Shown here piece by piece: positions 58,301 to 64,000 of a stretch of 64,000 nucleotides of DNA; within the stretch, counting starts at the first letter, position 1, and each line of letters begins with the position of its first letter. The stretch covers positions 91,184 to 155,183 of the forward strand of contig RQTK01001121.1 in assembly GCA_003991915.1 (NCBI GenBank), written 5' to 3'. Below the pieces are notes generated by a model. It worked only from the letters and a program-made list of their open reading frames with translations. It did no database searches and was not told the DNA's origin. The stretch is from Elysia chlorotica (Eukaryota; Mollusca; Gastropoda; Plakobranchidae). The position numbers and the translations under genes are program-made.

Positions 58301-61300
58301 CCTTTTGATATCACATGATTCAGGGCCTATTCTTTGTGTGTCCACTATTTTGGGAAATTAAAGAAAAAATTGTAAAAGGTAAAAGCCTTGATATTTACCT
58401 TGAAAAGGAAGGTTTGCATATCAAAGCAAAGAGGTGCTAGCACAATAGCATATCAATATGAACAACTAGTGCGGGGCATGGTGGGAAAAATTTAAACAAT
58501 GAGTGCATCTCCATGCAGACAAAAAGAAGAGCTGCTCAATGAATGAGAATGAGAATGACTAAACATAGGGAAATCGACTGAGGCATTGAAAGCAGAGAAG
58601 GACAGGGAACATAGGAAGGGCTAAAAATTATGGTTATGATGAATGGATGCTTAAAATTTGAGTTTGAATAAAACCTACCATTTTTTAAATCAATGGATAT
58701 CATGCACACTAGTTACTTTTAAAATATTTCGGAGTTAGATCTTACTTGTTTTACAGAGTCCAGATTGATAAAGTCCTGGTAGATTTTCTGTTGAGCCTCG
58801 GTGAGGTGCAGCCAAATCACAAGATCGTTTTTTCTGGTCATGGTTGGCATTCTGAGGGAATATAAACGAAAAAATTGGATTTACAATCTTGGGGGATGAG
58901 TAGGGGTCAATAAATCATGTTAAACAATTATGTACAAACAGGAAGAAACCTTGGCCGAGAATCATTCTCAAGGGTGAAAAACACCAAGTAGAATTGTTTG
59001 ATAATACTTCGCTTTAATTGGATTATACTTCCCGATTTCACAATGACTTCATATGAGAACAATTCTGTTCTCATGCATCTTTCAAGATCTCCAGGTTTCG
59101 ACTGTATTTATAAACGTTACTGATATTTTAAACAATGAGGGCTCAAAAAAAGACTGTCCACCGTTAGAATAAGAACCTACCAGATAGGCAACTTAAATGA
59201 AAGTTTTCCCAATATGAAGGGAGGGATTATCTTTGGGTTTTAGGATTCTCTTGTATTTCAAACAAAGAACCACCTTGAATGCGTTATTTACTTGCCCCTT
59301 TAGCGGGTGTGGTGATCAAGTGGTATAATACATCTTCTCTTTGAGCAACAAAACGATTTGGTGTAGATGCATTTCCAACTCTAGATTTTTTTAATCCCTT
59401 TAGCGGGTGTGGTGATCAAGTGGTATAATACATCTTCTCTTTGAGCAACAAAACGTTAGAGGGTGTGGTGATCAAGTGGTATAATACATCTTCTCTTTGA
59501 GCAACAAAACGATTTGGTGTAGATGCATTCCCACAAGGTGCAATCATTTTTCAATTATTTTCTTTTAACCTTTACATCTTCACCATCTTCATGAACATGA
59601 TTTTCATTGTATACAAAGAAGAAATATGTAATACTCAAACCACTTTTGAGCATACCTAAACATTCCAGCTCTAAATCAATTCCATGTTCCGCTTACCTCA
59701 TACACTCGCTGTCTGTGTCTTCAGCGGCGGCAGCATTGACCTCGGCCTTGGTTCTCCGCAGGAAGTACGGCTTGATGATGCCCTTGAGAATCTCCGCCAT
59801 CTCCTGGCCCAGTCTCTTAGCAACTGCAGTGGCATCTCTCTCCCTAGCCTGTCAGAGCGTAGCAAGGTGATAACATAGTCACTCTAAACATTATTATGGA
59901 AAGCCCAGATTTGGGATTAAAGGATACATTTTTCTACGTTTCTTTGGGTTTGATACAATCTATAATCTTGTGATCCATGGTTTTAAAAATTTCACACTTG
60001 TTTAGCATTGCTCCTTCATTTATTTTGATATTTTTGTTTTATACATATTTTGACTATGAAAAGTCTTGATAAATAATAACATCAAAGAACATTAACAACA
60101 AAGGCAAAAACAATAGTCATACTTTGCAAATCTTTCTCTAAAAAATCTATCAAAGAAAGTCACTCAACAAAACAAAACTAAATTTCACTTGCAAATTTAG
60201 CCTGTATAGACTCAGTGCACCCACTGATAAAGATTTAGAAGCGGCCCACACTAACCCTGCACTCACCCGTATAATTGGTTTCTCAAACTCAAGGTTAAAC
60301 GTTCTCATGGTGCCCAGCAGCGTTCCTTGGTGGACATAGTCAAACAACGACCAAAGCTCCTGGTGGAGGAGGCAAAACAATCCAAGGAGTAAAATTACCA
60401 CTTCCAGCTTTTATTGGCATTAAAGTTATTTGAAAAAAAACAACAACAAAAACAAAACCTGCAATGATGGTTCTTAACACTATTTTGGCAATATGATTTA
60501 TGAGCTTTATACTATAGTATAAGAACTAAACCAGAGTATTTTGTGAGTTTGTTCAACACAGCATGAAAACGATGAAAATCAAAGCAAACCACCATCTGTT
60601 TAGTTCCTCTACTCAAAGACAACAAACATCACCCCCTCCCCATCTTTCCACTTCTCCTCACCTTGAGATTGTTCTGCACTGGTGTTCCCGTTAGAATCAT
60701 TCTCATTCTGGCCGGCACTGCATTGATGCTCTTGGACGTCTTGGTCGGATTTTTTATCTTATGGCCCTCATCAAGGATGATGTAGTCCTGAGGACCGTTC
60801 AGGGTAAGGAAACAACAATTGAAGGCAACACAATCGTAATTTTGTTTGCACTAGCCATTAGACACTAAGTAAAAACAATTGAAAGCTATCGTGTAAACAG
60901 TGCTTGCGCACTAGCCAACACTGCCCGAGTCAATCTCCAAGGAACATACCTGGAAACACTGACATACAGACTTGAATGAGGCAAAATAACTATGATAATG
61001 AAAAGTTATTTAATGCGAGTCAGTGAACAAACAACTCAACTTTGATAGAATGTTTGCAGTTTTAGATGTAATATCTCAAACATTATACCCATGACCAAAA
61101 AACTAAAATTTAATTGGATACCAACGGTTTTAGGTGTAATGTCTCAAATATTTTACCCAGACAAACTCCTGTCCATGGCGCTTGGAGAGCGTGTCATGAG
61201 TGGTGACAATGAGGCCGTAGGTCGTGAGGAGCACACCCCCTCGTGATCTCACTCTGTTCAGGGCGCGGTCTCGCTCCTTCCTGGAGCTGCCGTGGAACTG

Positions 61301-63775
61301 CATCACGTTGATGCCGGGAGTCCTGGAATTTTTAACCACACAGAAATATATCATAATAAAACAATCACTGTTGAACGATTTTAGAATCATTGTTCGATGT
61401 GAATCGAGAATATAAATATTTAAATCACAGGAATGATTGGGTGCTTTACGAAACGATCAATGGGAATTGACTATAACAAATTGTACCTATATCTGTTGAG
61501 ACGTAGTACTCCACATGCCAAAGCAATTAGGTAAGATAATATGTAAATAAAATAGATAATGTTAAAACAAATAATGATATATTATCCTTTTTTTAAACCT
61601 GGGGAAATCAAATTTGAAAAGTCACAACCTTGGCAGTTTGAACTGATGTGACAAAGATAATCAATTGCTAAAAATGATAGACCTACTGAAATCAAGACCG
61701 CACAAAAAAGTAACGTTTGTTCTAAGAAGCAAAACTCTTTTCTATTTTAACATCCTTTAGGTTTTCAAAGATGATATGATCTCGCAAGAGGACTTAGCAA
61801 ATTACATTGTATTGACACTGAGCGAACCAATAGGGAAATTAGACAAGATGCTTTGAGTGGGGATCAAACCTGCAAACTTCCATTACTACTAGAAATGATA
61901 TAAAACATATTGCTGAGGTTACTATTTATTGAACTGTATTTTAAAAAATCTCACCATTTACTGAACTCGTTGAGCCAGTTTGGAATGACGCTGAGCGGTA
62001 CGACGATCATCACTGACTTGATCTTGCCCATATCAAACATCCCGGCCAGGAATCCAATTACTTGGATTGTTTTACCCAATCTGAGGACATACATGTATGT
62101 GCTGGTGAATATTCTTCTATCCATAAGTATTGAAATGAAAAAAAAATCAATAACACAAATAAATACAAAATAAATGATAGCACAATGCAAAATGTATAAA
62201 TATGGTAGGAGTTTAAAAATCTTTAATCAATTCATTCCTTTTTTTTTTTTAACCCTGATTTCTATCCAACCAAAAGGCTATTGTCCAATCCAAGGACCTA
62301 AATATAAATTGAATTTAAAAAAATTGTCATTACTTTCCATAGATAGATTAAGATATAGTCTAAAATATGGTATCAAAGCAAATACATGTATCTTCTTGTT
62401 TGAGCTACCGATGATGCGCAGAAATCCTTGATTTACTTTAGTTTTAGCTCCTGAATTAAAATCTGGAGGCAGCGGAGTAGGGATATACGAGAAGAATTAT
62501 GAAAGTGCCTTGGAAAGTAACTAAATCAAAGAACTAATGGATATCTTGGTACTCACAAGATCATTACTCAAATTGATTAAACGAAGACAGCTTAAATTCT
62601 TTGGGCATGTAAACCTAGAACAAGAAATATGATCTTTTTTTTTTAATTGAGGGAATGAAAATCAGAGGAAAATCATGCACTAAACATACAGAAAGTCTAA
62701 AAAGTTAAACAATGACAATAGAAACCTAATTTTTTTCATCAAGGCAACAGATAACCTAAAGATATGGAGGGCCACAATCGCTGATGTCTATAACAAATCT
62801 ATTTAGAGAAGAATGATGCATCCAGGAGTTGATAACATTAACAATTGACCATCATCTCACCACATATGTCTACTAGTTGGGTTGATTTCAGTATAATATG
62901 AGCTGCTCAGACAAGAGTCCAGGTCTCCTTTCAATGTTTCATGTGTGGAAGCATATAAAATTGGGAGACGTTAGTCTTGGGGCCCGTCCACAATATAGCC
63001 TATCTAGTGCTGACGTTGGACGTTAAGCTTCAAAACAAACAAACAAACCCCATATCGTCTGCCAGAATGCCGCCTTTGCCGAGTACAAACAAGGACCACA
63101 TCCACAGGACGCCTTCCTTCTGGTGCTGGTAGAGTTTAGCGTAGAGCTTGCGGTGAAGCATGAAACCTTGGCCTAGCGACTTCATGTCTCCATCTTCCTC
63201 TTCGTCTCCTCCGCCCGCTTCCTCTTCCTCTTGGGCTGCCAGAAAAGCCTACAGAGAAGAGGATCATACTTTTTTTAAAGGGCAAATTTAACAAATTCCT
63301 ATATTTAAAAATATTCAGAAATGGGAAAAAAAAAAACCTTGAAGACATTCTTTGACATTTTGGGATAAAAATGCATTAAAAAAATAAATCATTTCAACCA
63401 TTTATTTTATACAGCAGCACAAATAATGGATAGCATCCGATGCAACAAAGTAACAGACAATAATCTTTTTATAAAAATGCCTTTGTGTAAAGAACAAGGC
63501 GCACAGATGACTTAAATACCTAAAGTTTTAAAAATATGTATACATAAACAAAACACCAACCTTCATCTTGTTGATCCTTTTCTGCAGCTTGTCGCTGCTT
63601 TTGATGGCGAGAGCTTTCTCATTGAGCTTGATGGCTTGAGCAATGTCTCCCTGCTCCACACACTTCCTGCCCTCTGTGACATACTTCATAAAAAGCTTGC
63701 GAGCCTCGTGCTCTGCCTCTGACTCAGAGTCTGTATTGGCCATACCCTCTGGAGCACCTTTGTCTGACTCTGCGT
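45443..63775 (-). CDS. ERCC6L: ERCC6L (PICH) SNF2-family DNA translocase, missing only its first exon(s)
   Basis: ATP-dependent DNA translocase that coats ultrafine anaphase bridges and binds PLK1 in vertebrates. Exons: 63561-63775, 63049-63248, 61955-62080, 61157-61322, 60662-60787, 60267-60359, 59697-59848, 58746-58851, 57561-57676, 55301-55514, 54734-54847, 53761-53809, 52143-52332, 51507-51655, 50461-50585, 49787-49940, 48390-48514, 46695-47964, 46239-46332, 45443-45575; all phases join, giving 1,304 residues here (human 1,250). N-terminal [16 protein letters not shown] (Walker A); [10 protein letters not shown] (Walker B); [62 protein letters not shown]-specific [12 protein letters not shown] and ISDHDLMF; a C-terminal TPR-like end. 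The leading exon begins in phase 1, so upstream coding sequence lies off the right edge. Confidence 0.95.
46695..50585 (-). CDS. ERCC6L: ERCC6L C-terminal disordered region
   Basis: Exons 50461-50585, 49787-49940, 48390-48514 and 46695-47964. After ISDHDLMF comes an acidic stretch and [16 protein letters not shown]. The exon at 48390 encodes [11 protein letters not shown], a textbook SUMO-interacting motif. The 1.27-kb exon has about twenty Ser/Thr-Pro sites, several followed by a basic residue (SPPK, SPAK, SPLR twice, SPSR, TPSK, SPMR). It then ends in an acidic [19 protein letters not shown] segment resembling the corresponding part of vertebrate PICH. Dense Cdk-type sites fit mitotic control (inference). 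Confidence 0.9.
48979..49197 (-). other. Unassigned acidic open frame in an ERCC6L intron
   Basis: About 70 codons without a clear start read [20 protein letters not shown] and then [20 protein letters not shown] before a stop; an overlapping frame gives [12 protein letters not shown]. The composition looks coding (acidic N-termini of piggyBac-like transposases look like this), but no domain is recognisable. It could also be a skipped cassette exon. Confidence 0.35.
49551..49786. repeat. Degenerate tandem array abutting an ERCC6L splice donor
   Basis: About five imperfect units of 40-55 bp share TCAGTTAYC-NTTGGTAAAGAG and TTTCACT words. The last unit runs into the exon border at 49787 (CAGTTACCGTTGGTGAAGAG). 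Confidence 0.5.
50250..50395 (-). mobile_element. tRNA-derived SINE fragment
   Basis: On the minus strand: AGTCTTGGGAACTGTCCACA and ATATAGCCTTGCTGC in the body, with a short CAAGTGGTAGAGCTTGG head remnant. It is in the same orientation as ERCC6L. Confidence 0.55.
50622..51290 (-). other. Two unassigned open stretches in an ERCC6L intron
   Basis: The first (about 51165-51290) reads [20 protein letters not shown] and [20 protein letters not shown], then a stop. The second (50622-50897) reads [20 protein letters not shown], then [20 protein letters not shown] and [15 protein letters not shown]. Codon choice looks coding and CpG-richer than the flanks. This suggests a captured or mobile-element fragment; I do not recognise a family. 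Confidence 0.4.
51098..51117. repeat. Perfect 20-bp palindrome
   Basis: CTTCGCATGTACATGCGAAG is exactly self-complementary. It lies between the two unassigned open stretches. Confidence 0.9.
51507..55514 (-). CDS. ERCC6L: ERCC6L exons: helicase lobe 2
   Basis: These exons carry [20 protein letters not shown] with [18 protein letters not shown] (motif IV), [40 protein letters not shown] (motif V) and [20 protein letters not shown] followed by Q (motif VI with arginine finger). [27 protein letters not shown] and the [11 protein letters not shown] segment characteristic of PICH follow. Confidence 0.93.
52755..53410. repeat. Tandem duplication, unit about 316 bp
   Basis: Copy 1 (52755-53070) and copy 2 (53071-53410) both start CCATCCAAAAAGTCCCAAGT and run through GATCTAGGGGATGTTAAAC to TAGAGTAATTTTT. 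Copy 2 has a short insertion (CTGCCTCTTGTAGTAATA). It lies in the ERCC6L intron between 52333 and 53760. Confidence 0.9.
55601..57189. mobile_element. 1.59-kb non-autonomous DNA transposon with inverted ends
   Basis: A perfect 24-bp inverted match (55613-55636 versus 57154-57177, core AATGAGACGTTTTGCGGCA) extends outward imperfectly through CGACG to terminal GTGT. Both sides are flanked by AAAT (55597-55600 and 57190-57193), a candidate 4-bp target duplication. No transposase frame is visible; the interior holds CTAGATC and GATA simple repeats. It sits wholly inside one ERCC6L intron. Confidence 0.75.
56317..56412. repeat. (GATA)n microsatellite
   Basis: Interrupted GATA runs, partly palindromic (TATCTATAGATA), inside the inverted-end element. 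Confidence 0.9.
57375..57555 (+). mobile_element. tRNA-derived SINE body
   Basis: GTCCCCTATTGGTTGGGTCA, CAGCTGAGACAGGAGTCCAG, GGCAGCTCATAAAATTGTCA, TTAGTCTTGAGGTCCATCC and AGTATAGC. It is antisense to ERCC6L and ends within about 10 bp of the donor of exon 57561-57676. Confidence 0.65.
57561..63775 (-). CDS. ERCC6L: ERCC6L exons: N-terminal TPR and helicase lobe 1
   Basis: The first visible exon encodes the TPR ([20 protein letters not shown]), followed by an acidic linker with [29 protein letters not shown] is the Q/HQ motif. Walker A is split between exons after ADDMG. Motif Ia is [13 protein letters not shown], Ib is [15 protein letters not shown], and Walker B is [17 protein letters not shown] and [13 protein letters not shown] close lobe 1. 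All nine junctions keep frame. Confidence 0.93.
59296..59533. repeat. Three direct repeats of a tRNA-like segment
   Basis: Three copies of GGGTGTGGTGATCAAGTGGT followed by ATAATACATCTTCTCTTTGA and GCAACAAAACG. The word TGATCAAGTGGTATAATAC resembles an A-box, so these may be repeated SINE heads. Confidence 0.7.
62870..63048 (+). mobile_element. tRNA-derived SINE body with (AAAC)n tail at a splice donor
   Basis: TTGGGTTGATTTCAGTATAA, AGACAAGAGTCCAGGTC, TTAGTCTTGGGGCCCGTCCA and AATATAGCC, ending in CAAAACAAACAAACAAAC. The tail touches the ERCC6L exon at 63049, so the intron donor GTTTGT on the minus strand lies in the SINE tail. Confidence 0.7.
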
Positions 63776-64000
63776 CTATCACACACAAGAGAAAAAGTAT
63801 AGATATATCAGAGGTAATCAAATCATTCCTACTCTTTAACTTGTTATGGTGATGTCTCTTATGTATGTTAGTTTCTCCCTCCCCAAATAAAAGCTGAAGA
63901 GCTTGAGTATAACCTAGCAGCTTACAAACTTGTACTAGTGTTGGCAGTAAAAGAATTTCCTTCTCAACAGTCAGGGATGCCACCAATGAAATACAAAAAA
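63776..64000. other. ERCC6L intron up to the window edge
   Basis: The upstream ERCC6L exon that supplies the first base of the split Asp codon (G before AC) is not confidently visible. A minus-strand open stretch with VASLTVEKEILLLPTL lies at the edge but has no clear splice support. Confidence 0.4.

Noticed and set aside
59296-59533. Possible CRISPR-like array
   Set aside because: Only three unequal repeats with two dissimilar gaps in an animal intron; not a CRISPR array.

Overview
The window is nuclear DNA from an animal. It holds four spliced protein-coding genes with conserved metazoan orthologues, separated and interrupted by repeat-rich non-coding sequence. Introns are mostly 0.3-2 kb with GT/AG borders. 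There are many TCTAGATC-type AT-rich satellites, tRNA-derived SINEs and decayed DNA transposons. A mollusc, probably a heterobranch gastropod, is my best guess; this is inference from repeat style and protein divergence and was not tested. Two assembly gaps (about 2080-2317 and 37909-37957) each lie beside a near-identical duplicated block, so some duplication could be an assembly artefact.

Layout: 1-4885 (minus) is the 5' two thirds of EIF3I, a WD40 subunit of translation initiation factor eIF3; its 3' exons lie off the left edge. 4886-7786 is intergenic or the 3' UTR of the next gene. 7787-16139 (minus) is RNF25, an RWD-RING ubiquitin ligase with a C-terminal tail of about 1,070 residues in one exon. 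16140-20435 is a divergent intergenic region with microsatellites, a SINE and a broken hAT-like transposase. 20436-35348 (plus) is DNTTIP1, the DNA-binding, dimerising scaffold of the MiDAC histone deacetylase complex, here with an N-terminal extension of about 1,120 residues. Its last three coding exons are repeated at 35825-37748. 37749-41215 looks like a long 3' UTR. 41216-45442 holds a purine-rich tract and the probable 3' UTR of the last gene. 45443-63775 (minus) is ERCC6L (PICH), a SNF2-family DNA translocase that acts on anaphase bridges, seen as 20 coding exons with the first exon(s) off the right edge.

The four genes are ordinary nuclear or translation housekeeping genes and do not form a functional cluster: two act on ribosomes (EIF3I, RNF25) and two on chromatin (DNTTIP1, ERCC6L). 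The unusual content is the large disordered extensions on RNF25 and DNTTIP1, the tandem terminal exons of DNTTIP1, a 1.59-kb transposon with clear inverted ends, a Harbinger remnant with an intact TTA target duplication, and a SINE family whose copies repeatedly lie against splice donors. Exon borders were placed by eye from splice consensus, reading-phase continuity and family similarity; every junction listed keeps frame.
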